Assembly (NCBI GenBank): GCA_037833965.1
Contig: AP031357.1
Coordinates: 2,438,001-2,502,000 of the forward strand
Length of the DNA stretch: 64,000 bases
Reading direction: 5' to 3'
DNA from: Marchantia polymorpha subsp. ruderalis
Taxonomy: Eukaryota > Streptophyta > Marchantiopsida > Marchantiales > Marchantiaceae
Part shown: positions 1 through 10,198 of the stretch, piece by piece
Numbering within the stretch: the stretch's first letter is position 1
Layout: the number at the start of each line of letters is the position of its first letter
The notes under the pieces: model-generated
Database searches by the model: none
Told to the model about the DNA's origin: nothing
Seen by the model: only the letters and a program-made list of their open reading frames with translations
Position numbers and translations under genes: made by a program

Positions 1-361
1 GTCTCGAAGGCAAAGGCATGTCTACTCGAACAGAAAGTTTTCAATGTCCGAAGTCAGGTGAATGCAACACGACCGAAAGTTGTAGTCAATTGAACAAGTG
101 CTGAAACAAATTGCGAAGCTGGCACGAGCAAAATGGTCCATATTTCCGATTATATGTTTGTTGGATGAAAACGCCATGTCTGGAATTCTGGCTGTCCGGG
201 TTTCTAATGGGATTGGGTTTTGGCATTTCGATTACAATGCCGAGGTTCTGCTTGCGATTGGTATCGGCAGCTGGTACAAAATTTGCTGAATTCCTTCACG
301 AGTTTATGTATCGACTGTCTTTTCTAAACCAGGGACTGATGGTTTGCTGCCAAATGTGCAG

Positions 362-1252
362 AATCGATCCAAAAAGCCGTATATGAGCTGAGCAAGGCCG
401 GACAGGCGCTTGATTCCTCGGATTTCTCCACAGCATCTGCTGTATTGGGGTGTAATGCGTGGATCGTCGATGTTAAAGCTGCTCTGTCAACGGTGAGGCC
501 ACTCGGAATTCAGTCTCAGATTCGGGATATCGCTCGTTGTTCTCGTCAATGTTATCTGAAAGAACACTTGGATTCGGAAGAGTTTTAGACATCTTTTGGG
601 TTCTACTGTACGTGGAATAGTTCCTTTTGTTATTGTCAAAAAGGTCCAAATGGTTTGATAGTACGGATAATGTTATTCTGCAACTGCGAGGAGACTTCCG
701 ATTTGTGTTTTACATCTCTGGGAAAAGCTTCACTGCTACATGCACTTTTGGCCTACGGCAGCAATGTATGACTTCAATTCGCAGGTCGCTTAGTATGGAT
801 TGATGATTGAAATATGCTGAACAACCTCTTTTACTTCTCATTGGTTCTGCAGGTGAGCAAAAGCGCTGAAGAACAAAACGAAGCTGACTCCTTTGGCACC
901 GCTCTTGCCTCACTGCAAACAGCCGGTACGAAAATCTTCCAGTCACTTCCATGCTTTCCCGTGCTGGTCTGATGTACATCGTGTGCCCAATTTGTCTACC
1001 AACACATTCTTTAGCTGTAGCTTTCGAGATAGCTATTGTAGACATGTAAATTTGTTGTTTGTTCAGCTAAGTGTCGTTTGCTTAAGAAAACCCCGTCGTT
1101 ATTTGTTGACTTTTTTAGTTGAAAATTGTGTGCATCTTGCAGTGTCCGCAAAAGATACAGAGGGGTCGAAATCCGCATTCGTGGCATCAGCTAGTACTCT
1201 TGAGAAATGGTCATCCTTGACTGGTTTTTCAGAGCAAATCAAGGGCTTGTGA
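362..1252 (+). CDS. Thylakoid-lumen protein (MPH2/TL16-like), exons 2-4; exon 1 outside window
   Basis: Partial gene, a paralogue of the complete gene at 22300-24056. Exons read 362-492, 853-925 and 1143-1252, each bounded by AG and GT and equal in length to exons 2, 3 and 4 of the paralogue (131, 73 and 110 bp) in the same phases. They encode 104 C-terminal codons, including AVYELSKAGQALDSSDFSTA and the ending LEKWSSLTGFSEQIKGL, then TGA. The window opens inside intron 1, whose sequence aligns with the paralogue from 22813, so exon 1 with the transit peptide should lie just upstream, if it survives. Against the paralogue I count six exon substitutions: four change the residue and two are silent, a pattern of relaxed constraint. 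AATAAA follows at about 1351. Whether this copy is expressed cannot be judged without exon 1. Confidence 0.72.
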
Positions 1253-2642
1253 TTTCTAATTTGCCGATATTTTTCCTCTCAACATGGCACTGTTACGGTT
1301 TCCTTCAATTTTTTCTTCTGTTTCACAATCGGGCTCGATGCGTGTGAAGAAATAAAGAAAGAAAATTTTTAATCTCAGTGATCCTTTTTCTGGGTGGATT
1401 CGAGATGCGATTGAAATAAGAGAATCGCATAACAGATGAGACGTCCTTTTTCATCCTAAACACATGGATAAATCATAACCTCATGACACGAACAGTATCG
1501 ATGTACCGATGGGCTGATGTAATGGATGCTCAAAGAGTAGTGTTCGTGTTCTGTTGAGGAGAAAATGCCACGTATTTCATTAGAGGTTCCACATGCTCCT
1601 TCCTTCCTCGCGTCAATCATAAGTTTGTATGAGCCAGCATGTCCAGCGTGCTACCATGTCTCACCGATTAGAATCTATTCAACGAAAGGTTCTCCGTAGG
1701 AAGTGGCCACAAAGAGTGACTGGCTGTCCGAGAGAACAACTACTCACGCAGTCATCAATCCGTCGATACACGCTCACTTTCTTTCTACCTTGACAAAAGT
1801 CTCTAGAGTTCTATCCATCGTCGTAGAAACCAAGCTTGCGTCAAGACTAAATGATCATGAGATCACTGACAGTACTTAATGAATGATGTGATCGTAAACG
1901 AAATCTACAGCCAAGAGGATTGGGAGACCCCATCGAGCCGTAGATGGACGAAACCGAGGGAGTGAGATTGCTACTTATCAACCTTCATCTTCCATCTCTC
2001 AGTGCATTCCAGTTCTCAGACTTTCATTTGCATTTTCACGTCATCTGCACGTTTCTTTCACGCCCAGCTTGCTGTCGACTACGTCCAACTCCTATCGCAC
2101 TAGGATGCATCGATGTGATTGTCAGCAGGCTGGATCGAAGTAGCTTACAATGTGTTGACAGGTGTATGTGTTTGGTCACTATTTTGCCACCCTCCAGATC
2201 ACAAAGGAATGTTTTCAGCAGTCATGGGGTACTCTGAACACCTCATTTATTTTCTATCTGCCTTTTTAATATACAGTCATATTATAATCTCCATTGCTGA
2301 TACGAAACGTGTCATACGTCAAGCAGTAATGCATAACCGCATTTCGAGTGCAGAATTGTTCCATAACCGACAGTGATCTTGTCTTACAGAACAGGCGAGA
2401 ATGGACGACATCTCAAAGCCATTTTCTTCCGTCTTCGATAGTACATTTGATTTTTCGTTGACATCCGCTTGTGGACTTCGATCACTTACTGATGGAAGAT
2501 ACAGAACTGCACGACTCTATTGCAAGAGAAACATACAACCGAAAATTTATGAAAAAGCCATCGTTTATTGGTAAGAATGACTGCCAGAGCATTTAGCTTA
2601 TGGATGTACATACATATGAATCTATCATCGAATGAGTGTTGA
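1253..2642. other. Duplicated intergenic DNA between lumen-protein gene and dirigent remnant
   Basis: No gene is supported here. The stretch is colinear with 24057-25738 and differs by scattered substitutions and one large gap: about 265 bp at 24230-24494 is absent here and replaced by a few bases near 1426. It is the 3' flank of the lumen-protein gene and the downstream flank of the dirigent gene. The short open frames at 1944-2237 and 2119-2376 are not conserved in frame in the other copy, so I do not call them. Confidence 0.7.
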
Positions 2643-2650
2643 CTTATCAG

Positions 2651-2735
2651 CAGGCCTCCCTATTTACGGGAAAATATTACTTGTACCGTAAATAACCGTA
2701 AATAAGATCCGGGTTATCCCGTAAATAAGGGCCTT
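2651..2735. repeat. hAT left terminus with subterminal CCGTAAATA repeats
   Basis: The left 85 bp contain the terminal repeat and several copies, in both orientations, of the motif CCGTAAATA. Clustered short subterminal repeats are the known transposase-binding sites of hAT elements such as Ac. The assignment as binding sites here is inference from position and repetition. Confidence 0.75.
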
Positions 2736-2889
2736 AATAGAATGTTTTTTATTGGCGGCACCCTAATCTTTACGGGCGCTCTTGACTGTCTTCCCTCCTT
2801 CAACTCGCCCTCCCCACCTCCCTTCTCCTCGCACTCTGTCTCGAGCACGCCTTATTACCAGCTTCACACTCAACTCCCGTGCTCCCGCT

Positions 2890-5079
2890 ATGCCGCGCGC
2901 GACGCTGCGTACGCCCTTCAACCCAGACCACCAAGTCAACTACGGACTTTCCATCGCAAGTCGGGACGCAGCCACGTCGGAGGTCGTTTCAGTCAATTGT
3001 CTCTTCTGTATTCACTTTGGCCGAGAGGACACAGACACGAGCACCGCCCAGGAAGAACGGAAGCGGTGCAGAACCGAAAATATCAAGTCTTTCACTAGGC
3101 CATTTCGAACCGACAATTACGTACAGCACTTTAGCCGCCAGCACAAGGCTCGCTGGGACCAATTCAATATCCTGGCCAGGGACCAGAAGGCCACCTTTTT
3201 CCAAAGAAATGCACCAGTCAGGCACAGGAACACCATTCCATCGCACTTCGCTGGCAACCAGACGACAATGCAGCTTTACATCAACAAAGCGATTGTTGAC
3301 GTCATCATCGGGAACCTACTTCTCGACCAGGACGACGACGACGGGCTGCCGAACATGTGCAGGGAAAGAGCACTTAGAATCTTCGAAGATATCGATCCCA
3401 ACACCGTTGAAGACCCTAGATTGGCCACTACCAAATATCGAATCGACATCTCGAATCCAAAGCAATTCAATCTGGTGGCGGGATTCCTCAGCATTGGAGT
3501 TTCCTTTCGCCAAGTAGAAGCTCTGGTTACCATGACGAAAGAAGTCACCGGCGTTGCGGAGATCGGCACTGCCAAAGATGAAAGGGTCGCTCAGTACGCT
3601 CGCTTTATTTTGGCGTTGAATCTGCAACATATCCACGACATCTTGGACAATAGCTCGGCATTCTCAATTGCGTTGGATATGTTCACTCACATGTCGACTT
3701 CTTACCTAGATATCTGCATTCGGCTCTTCTGGCATGGTGAGATCCTCAACTTGCACTTGATTGGGATTCCGGTTTTCTGCAGGCATACGGCAGCAAAAGT
3801 GTACCGCCACGCTTCGGCAATGCTGGATGTACTCTGCACTGAATGGAAGACTATGCTGATTTCAATCTCAACGGACGGCGAACCGCGAATGACCGGCCAC
3901 ATTGGCGGGGTGGCCACGCAATTTGAACAAGCAGCATTACCTAGCTTTTACCGCATCTGGTGTGATTTACATCAATTGGACTTGAAGTTGCGATCTTTCT
4001 ACGAAGAATTGATGGACGAACAATTTGTGTCAATGCTAACGGCACTCATTGGATACCTGCGCCGTCAACAGAATCTGATTAACGATATGGGAACGAAATG
4101 TAGCACACTCGCAGAAACAATGTGGGAATCCATGTCAAAGGTCGCCAGCTAGTTCAAAACGCACCGTGTGGCCATTAGAGAGTACCTGGAGGCGAAGATC
4201 CCGTCATGCAAACCGCCGCATGAATGGTGTGTAGTCCTAATGTACGTCAAAGATGTGTCCGCAGCCGCCACCGCTACCTTCAAGCAACTTCAAAAGTATG
4301 ACACTCTGGTCTCGCGGCAGCGCCAAGTCATCGCCAATCTACGGACTTGCTACAAAGACTATATCAAAGCAAACGGCCCATTAGCTTCTGGACAGCGTGA
4401 AGACATCGACATCGAGAGAGACGCTGTGCCCAGCAACGATTTGTACTCAGCTCGTGTCACAGATATGACCACGTTTCTGGAAGACATGGGTGGTTTTGTA
4501 TCCGATCGCATGCAACATGCCGGGCAAGCCAGCATGGAAAACCTGGCAAGAAACTTGAGCATGGGCCTGTTGAATTTGATCGCTGGGCTGGACAAAGTCG
4601 TGGCCGAACGAAACTCCTTGAATGGCGTTTCCTTATACGTGTTGCCACCAGTGCTGCCGCACGAGCTGGTGACACTGAATGGACGTGACTTTACCGCTAT
4701 TGTACGCGCACAACGTGAACGTCTTGCTGCTCGTTGGGCCCCTATTTCTGCAGAAGCGACAATGGACTACATTGAAACGGAATTCCGTGATCTCAAAAAT
4801 GCTTACCGCAATGAAGAGCCCTTCCGTAATGCATTGGACGGGTGTACATACCAAACGCCCTTCAGCAAGGCCTGGAAACTCATAAGTGGTTGATTCAAGA
4901 AGCTGGAGATGTTTTGTGGTGGACTGGCAAGCACTTTTCCGAGAACGTCCTCTGTAGAGCGCGACTTCTCCATTCTAAAATGGGAAAAAGACATCCACCG
5001 GATGAGCTTGATAGACTTTTCCCTGGAAGACGTGATGCACGCAAGGCAGTTCAAGCTTCTGCAGAAACTTACGTTCTAA
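2890..5079 (+). pseudogene. hAT transposase, interrupted by two in-frame stop codons
   Basis: A single frame runs from ATG at 2890 (MPRATLRTPF) to TAA at 5077-5079. It is about 729 codons, a normal size for a hAT transposase, and is broken only by TAG at 4150-4152 and TGA at 4891-4893. The N-terminal part has a BED-like zinc finger with Cys-x2-Cys in VNCLFC and His-x4-His in QHFSRQH. The middle contains ISTDGEPRMTGH, which fits the RNase-H-like core, and a conserved-looking YRIWCDLHQLDLKL. The last 60 codons, after the second stop, contain SSVERDFSILKWEKDIHRMS, resembling the hAT C-terminal dimerisation region. Because the frame is otherwise clean, inactivation looks recent. An upstream open stretch from 2782 lacks an ATG and is probably leader. 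Family assignment rests on ends, target duplication and domain order. Confidence 0.85.
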
Positions 5080-5157
5080 GCGAAGACAATGAATACAAAC
5101 ACGGTCCTTTGATACTCAGCTATCCCAACTGCTTTCGCTCTTCGTAGTAGTTTAATT

Positions 5158-5251
5158 AAGGACCTGTAAATAACCGTATCTAAGGTCGGACCTCGTCCCG
5201 TAAATAGCTTATTTACGGTATTTATGGAAGACCCGTAAATAGGTAGGCCTG
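5158..5251. repeat. hAT right terminus with subterminal CCGTAAATA repeats
   Basis: This stretch mirrors the left terminus. CCGTAAATA and its complement recur several times before the terminal repeat ending in AGGCCTG at 5251. Confidence 0.75.
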
Positions 5252-5445
5252 CTTATCAGCCATGTCAAAAGAAAGTGGTGTCCTCAGATACAAGAATGAT
5301 CTGACTTTACTTTCAATCTTCGGCTGAAAGCAAAACGAATCCCCTGACGAGCATGAGAAATCATCGAAGAATGTGTTCAGAATCTCCAGGGAATGCATTC
5401 ACCAGGCAGGCAGGCAGGACTCGTGTCAACTATCGACATTTATCA

Positions 5446-5679
5446 TCAGATGGTCGCTTGAGTTACAGCGTGAGCGGTTTGGTCGATGTGCTTCTCATCC
5501 ACGGAGCGTTTGTAATTGAAGGAGTCCTTGTAGAGGATGAAGCTTTGCTCGATGATGGGATACGGAGTTGCTGTGTACAAGTGGAAAGTGGAGTGGCCCC
5601 GAGCGCCGCGGAAATCGCCCTCGCCACCGACAACAGAGATTTCACGGTCTCCGTGACCGATCTCCGTGCCCTGGACCTG
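5446..5679 (-). pseudogene. Dirigent protein, C-terminal 77 codons only
   Basis: This is the 3' end of a dirigent gene, paralogous to 25930-26163. The frame is intact from the breakpoint to the TGA at 5446-5448 and includes GTEIGHGDREISVVGGEGDF and the C-terminal AVTQATI. Identity with the complete paralogue stops abruptly at 5679, where Ty3-like element sequence begins. The remaining two thirds, including the membrane anchor and first half of the barrel, are absent. It cannot make a functional dirigent barrel. Confidence 0.85.
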
Positions 5680-6450
5680 AAGAGCTCGAAATTACTCGTT
5701 CTGATTCCATGCATAGATCATTGCAACGTGGGAGTGGCGGCGTGCTCTGCCTTGAATGAGAAGGATAGGCAATACCGAGACTTGGTTGAGCGTTACAAGT
5801 TCTTGGAGGACCAATTTGCGGAAATACGGAAGCAGCAGAAAGCAGCATTGAAGATCCAGGTTGACATGGCCGAGGCTGCGAAGAAGGAACTTGCTGAGTA
5901 TCGTGCCAAGGATCAAGTGAGTCTTGAATTCGAGAGAACACAACGTCGTATGCTGTTGGAGAAGCTTGCGCGTGCGAGGAAGGCGTTGGAAGAGAAGGAT
6001 GCCGCAATACAAGCGGACGACATCTTGTTGGAGAGGTTGCAGACACAATGTGAACACCTGAGATCACAGCGGGCGGCGGCGGAGGAGCTGTTGGCTGAAG
6101 AGGAAGATCGCAAGCGGTGCTTGATGGCACAGGCACGAACGGAATTAACTATCCGGGTCGGTCATTGCTTGCGGGGGTACGTTCAGTGAGAGGTTGCCGC
6201 TCTGGAGCGCATAGCGCTGAGGGGTTACGAGCTATGTGCGGCTGCTTTGATGGAGGGAGATGGGAGAAGCCGTCGTAGAGTAGCGAGGCGGCTGGAATCG
6301 TTCCTGTCCTGGTCACGAGACGTAATGGCAACTTTGGAGAAGGAGGTGACCCAGTTACTGAGACGGTTAGGATTGCGAAGTCGCGCGGACGAGTGGACGG
6401 GTAGAGATTTAGAGCGTCGCCGGCCGATTCGTAGGAGGCATAGTAGATGA
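5680..6450 (+). pseudogene. Coiled-coil ORF of a Ty3-like element, copy 1
   Basis: The frame is open from the junction with the dirigent remnant to TGA at 6448-6450 except for one in-frame TGA at 6187-6189. It is rich in Glu, Lys, Arg, Ala and Leu, with heptad-like stretches (for example EKLARARKALEEKDAAIQAD), predicting a long alpha-helical coiled coil. It parallels copy 2: ALNEKDRQYRDLVERYKFL here against ALNAKDRQYKDLDERYKFL there. The frame ends exactly where an LTR-like unit begins, which suits the extra ORF that Tat/Athila elements carry between pol and the 3' LTR. A Gag-like role is the alternative. Any protein predicted from the region upstream of 5680 would be an artificial fusion with the antisense strand of the dirigent remnant. 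Confidence 0.6.
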
Positions 6451-6996
6451 CAGTTAGGATTTTGAGTAGTATAAAAGAGTTCGAAGCTTTGGCTTGGGGG
6501 GATTCTCCAATTTAGGGAGTTCAATTTAGTGAGTCGTTTGCTCTGCGCATTTGTGTCTTTCGTTCTGTCATTGCGCGAGAGGAGCTACAGCTTTGTCGAA
6601 GTTACCACATGCTGTAGCAGAAGGCCTTCGTATGGATGTTCTATGCTAGCATATAGCATAGACAGGATTTAAGCAAATTCGAATCTTACGCCTTCATACA
6701 ATCCTCTCTGTTTGTACTCCTTCGGGATTTTCCCCCCTAATACCAAAGCGAAGTTCTCTTAACTTCTTAGTGAGTGTTGGATGGAGTTTAGGTCGTGTAG
6801 GAGTGTGTGTTAAGCTGCTTAAGGTTCCTTCGGGGTTAACCTTCGCAGTATTTTTGAGAGTGACAGTTGCCTGGGAATTCAAACTCTTCAATAGACTGTT
6901 AAAACGTGACACTTTGTACTCTGTGTGCTATTTCTGTCCCTGTGGGTTCGATCCTTTGCTATTATGCTTCAATTTTGGCAGTGGTTGGTTATCACA
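6448..6996 (+). repeat. LTR-like unit, plus orientation (549 bp)
   Basis: It begins TGACAG and ends ATCACA, giving the TG...CA termini of an LTR. It matches the inverted unit at 7927-8486 along its whole length with moderate divergence. It contains TATAAAAG at 6470-6477 as the likely promoter. Homology between the two units continues a few tens of bases beyond the proposed start (GTCGCCGGCCGATTC), as expected if both are 3' LTRs joined to the end of the internal region. Confidence 0.65.
6470..6477 (+). promoter_or_regulatory. TATA box of LTR-like unit
   Basis: TATAAAAG occurs 23 bp inside the proposed LTR start and is conserved in the inverted unit (8444-8451, minus strand). Confidence 0.5.
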
Positions 6997-7349
6997 TTGA
7001 AGGAGGTGGATACGGATACGGATCCCGACAAAATTCCTACCGTCACCCCGCCAGGCTGACCAAGAACACGAGACGAGCCACGAGACGAACGGCAACCAAG
7101 GAAGCGTAAACACGGAGACAGGGATGGAGTAAGAAGACGAGGAACGCTCGCCGTTCCCGTGAAGCAACGCTCGGTGAAGTCACACTTTCGACCCAAGTTG
7201 AAGGCTCGCAAGCTAATTGTGATAGCAAGCAGCAGTTCAGACACCTGACGCGCTGAAATCGCGGAAGTATCGCTAACATTGAGAAATGAAGACGGATGTA
7301 CCGAAGTTGAAGGGAGTCTCATTGGTCCAACTGCGGAGGAGACATGTTT

Positions 7350-7640
7350 TACTTCGGCGCAGACCCCTTCGGCGGAAGGGTTTAGGACAAAGATAATAAG
7401 GGAGATGTTTCCGGCAAGAGTTGGAATTCCTTCGGAGGGAGCACTAATTCCTTCGTAGGCAATTCCTTTGGAGCCCATTCCTTCGGGGTCATTTCCTTCG
7501 GCACCGAGACCAATAGTGAATAACTCTACCCCCGGAGGAAGAACAGATGAGATAGTGAGGGAGAAGACACCTATTCCTTCGGAGACTCAGCCTTCGGAGA
7601 TAGGTCTACATGGAATTCCTTCGGCGGAGGGAGAAACCCT
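7350..7640. repeat. Degenerate TTCCTTCGG repeat cluster
   Basis: The word ATTCCTTCGG, or one-base variants, recurs roughly ten times in irregular spacing. The same word recurs at 8620-8870 and singly in the LTR-like units (near 6718 and 6828). It lies in the leader-like part of the Ty3-like element. No function is known to me. Confidence 0.6.
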
Positions 7641-7926
7641 ACCACTCAGGCCGACCAGAAACGGCACGCTCACCTACTCCGCTAAAGAGGTTAGCAAAAC
7701 AAGGAGTGCGGGCCGGGATAGCAGAGACTGCGAGGGGTAATGTGGGTGAGTCACCAAGGACTTCGACCACGATAGAGATTCTTGAGTCAGAGTACACGTT
7801 TTAAGAGGAGGAGCCTTCAAAGTGAGAGGAAGTTCAGTCGGTGCAGGTGACGCCGACCGGAGTGTTGTGTAGGCAAATGGTAGCGCTGCTCCGGTACCTC
7901 GATCGTAAAGTGGCCAAGTACGGGGA

Positions 7927-8486
7927 TGTGATAACCAACCAATGCCAAATTGAAGTTTAATAGCAAAGGATCGAATCCATAGGGACAGAAACAGCACACA
8001 GAGCACAAAGTGTCACGTTTTAACAGTCTATTGAAGAGTTTGAATTCTCACGCAACTGTCACTCCCAGAAGTACTACGAAGGCTACCCCAAAGGCACCTT
8101 AAATAGCTTAACAAACACACACTCAATCCTGAACTCATCCAATTCTCACTCAGAAGCCGAAAGAACTTCACTTTGGTATTCAGGGGAGAAAATTCCGAAG
8201 GTGTACAAACAGGGAGGATCGTCCGAAGGCGTAAGACCCGAATTTGCTTAAAACCTGCATAGGCTACGCTAGCATAGAACATTCAGGCGAAGGCCTGCTG
8301 CTATAACATGCGGTAACTTCGACAAAGCTATAGCTCCTCTCGTGCAATGACAGAACGAAGGACACAAATGCGCAGAGTAAACGACTCATTGAACTGAACT
8401 CTCAAAACTGGAAAATCCCCCTGAAGCCAGAGCTTCGGACTCTTTTATACTACTGAAAATTCCTAATTGCATACTCCTAACTGTCA
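7927..8486 (-). repeat. LTR-like unit, minus orientation (560 bp)
   Basis: This is the inverted counterpart of 6448-6996, with TGACAG at its start (8486) and ATCACA at its end (7927) when read on the minus strand. The TATA box is at 8444-8451. It interrupts a piece of element internal sequence at about 7920. Confidence 0.65.
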
Positions 8487-9386
8487 TCGACTATGCATAC
8501 TATGAATCGGCCGGCGACTGTGGTAGGGCAATTTTTTGTTTTTTTGGAAATAAAAACATTTTTTGAATAATAAATATCGAAGCAGTGACTGTACAGGCAA
8601 AGTGGTAGAAGGAAAGAGGAAAAGGAGTTACTTCGGAAGTTCCTTCGCAAAGTTACTCCAGAAGCTAGTCCTTCGGCGAGTCACAGGGATTCCTTCGGGT
8701 AGTCACTCCGGAAGGTTTCCTACGGAGACTCGTTTCCTTCAGAGAGCCCACTTGTGTAGTAGCTCTTTGGTAACTAGTTACTCCGGAGGATATTCCGACG
8801 AGGGTGGTTCCTTTGGAGAGTCATTCCTTTGGCAACTCACAGAAGTAGGCTAACACCGAAGGAATGTCGAGTAGTTATGAGCGTCGCGATACGAGTGTGG
8901 GGAAACGAGCGTGACGGCGGGATGTCAACTCGCGCGTGAGAAACAGGCCGTTACCCATAAACGCTCGAGCATCATACCCAAGAACTGCACTCCCGACGGA
9001 ATGAAAGGGGCAACGCGACTCGACGATTAGTGTTCACGCGCACTTGTTCATTGTCAATGCCGCAAGAGTGCAAGCGAGAGACGCGCATCTTTGGCAAATG
9101 TCGGCTGCACCTCGTTCGGGTACGATGAAGAAGAGCACGGTATTGAACATGGCGTCCCTGCGGATGCCGCAAATCGGATTGAGCGCCTTCGAGAATGAAT
9201 TGCTAGCAGTAAAGCTCGATTTACTACTATGGGGATGGAATTGGGTAAGTCTGTCGATGGTGAAGGAATACTTGCACAAGAAGGTACGAGAAGCGAGAGG
9301 ATTTTGAGCGCACCCAGAGAGATGGGCCATCAGCGATTGGGAGCAGGTACTAGGGCGATGCGCGGGAAAGGAAGGCGACCTCTTGT
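8487..9386. other. Decayed internal sequence of Ty3-like element
   Basis: No intact gene is present. A short A/T-rich stretch at 8525-8580 is followed by a second cluster of TTCCTTCGG-type words (8620-8870), then GC-richer sequence with short, mutually overlapping open frames. I read it as retroelement interior without recognisable domains. Confidence 0.5.
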
Positions 9387-10157
9387 TTGACATTAAGAGT
9401 GTTCGCCTTACGAAGGAGGAAGCGGCGTCCGGCGGAAGTAGGTTTAAGTGGAGTCCCACCGGCGGAGGGAGAACGCGACCACACGTGTCGACTGGAAGAG
9501 TCACGCTCACATACTCCACAAGAAAAGTTAGGAGAAGCGGGAGTGCGGGCCGGAGTATCAGAGCCTGCAGTAGTGTACGAGGGCGAGTCACTTAGGACAT
9601 CGGCCAGGACAGAGATTCTCAAGTCGGAGGACACGCCTTCGGATGGGGAGTCTTCAGAGAGGGAGGAAGTTCAGTCGGTGCAAGGGACGCCGACCGGGGT
9701 GTTGTGTAGGCAAATGGTACCTCTACTTCGGTACCTTGATCGAAAAGTGGCCAAGACCTGGGATCTTGAACAGGGTGGGTCTTACGTAGAATTGGTGCGA
9801 AATTGGACGCGAGCCAAAGAGGCGGCGAACCCTGCCTTGAATGCGAAGGACAGGCAGTACAAGGACCTAGACGAGCGTTACAAGTTTTTGCATGATCAAT
9901 TGATAGAGTCACGGAGGATGCAGAAGGCAGCCTTGAAGATGCGGGACAGTGCAGTCCAGTGTACAAGGATAAAACTTAGCGCGCTTCGTACCCAGGTCCA
10001 AGCGAGCCTTGATTCTGAAAGGATTCAAAATCGTATACTGAAGGAAGAACTCGTGCCGGCGAGGAAGGCGTTGGAGGAGAAAGATGTCGCGAGACGGATG
10101 GATGAGGACTTGCTAAGGAGATTGCAATCGCAGTGTGACGAGTTGAGATCACAATGA
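9387..10157 (+). pseudogene. Coiled-coil ORF of a Ty3-like element, copy 2
   Basis: The frame is open for about 256 codons without an obvious ATG start and ends in TGA at 10155-10157. It contains a polar N-terminal half, TEILKSEDTPSDGESSEREE, then a helical half matching copy 1 (DRQYKDLDERYKFLHDQL, ARKALEEKD). Similarity to copy 1 fades a few bases after the stop, near 10172, close to the 21-bp repeat at 10178. Copy 1 reads through at the equivalent of this TGA (arginine codon), so this stop is probably a mutation. Confidence 0.55.
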
Positions 10158-10177
10158 GCAGCGTTAGTGGGAGTGAA

Positions 10178-10198
10178 ACTTCTAACTAGTTCGCATAA
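10178..10198. repeat. 21-bp direct repeat, left copy
   Basis: The 21 bases from ACTTCTAACTAG to TTCGCATAA are repeated exactly at 17368-17388. The left copy marks the switch from Ty3-like sequence to an A/T-rich block. Confidence 0.85.

Larger units (their letters stand above)
2651..5251 (+). mobile_element. hAT-superfamily DNA transposon, 2601 bp, complete ends
   Basis: The ends are terminal inverted repeats beginning CAGGCCT and running about 20 bp (2651-2670 and 5232-5251) with one mismatch. They are flanked by a perfect 8-bp target duplication, CTTATCAG, at 2643-2650 and 5252-5259. Eight-bp duplications and C(A)G-type ends are diagnostic of hAT elements. The other copy of the segmental duplication has the unoccupied site, a single CTTATCAG at 25739-25746. 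The element therefore arrived after that duplication. The interior carries one transposase frame with two stop codons, so this copy should be immobile on its own. Confidence 0.95.
5680..10177. mobile_element. Scrambled Ty3-type (Tat/Athila-like) retrotransposon segments
   Basis: This region is a mosaic of one repeat family. It holds two copies of a coiled-coil reading frame (5680-6450 and 9387-10157), a shorter decayed piece of the same upstream region (about 7600-7920 matching about 9430-9775), and two LTR-like units in opposite orientation (6448-6996 plus, 7927-8486 minus). Both LTR-like units carry a TATAAAAG box and a TCCCTRTGGRTTCGATCC-like stretch that I associate with plant Tat/Athila LTRs. 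No polymerase is present in this part; a decayed integrase of similar type lies at 17885-19264. The arrangement reflects nested insertion and rearrangement rather than one intact element. Confidence 0.7.

Noticed and set aside
5353-6189. A 278-codon plus-strand frame
   Set aside because: Its first 110 codons are the antisense of the dirigent remnant and the rest is the coiled-coil ORF of a retroelement. It is an accidental fusion across a junction.
6940-6960. A tRNA T-arm look-alike (GTGGGTTCGATCC)
   Set aside because: No acceptor or anticodon arms surround it, and it recurs in the inverted LTR-like unit, where such a word is typical of plant Ty3 LTRs.
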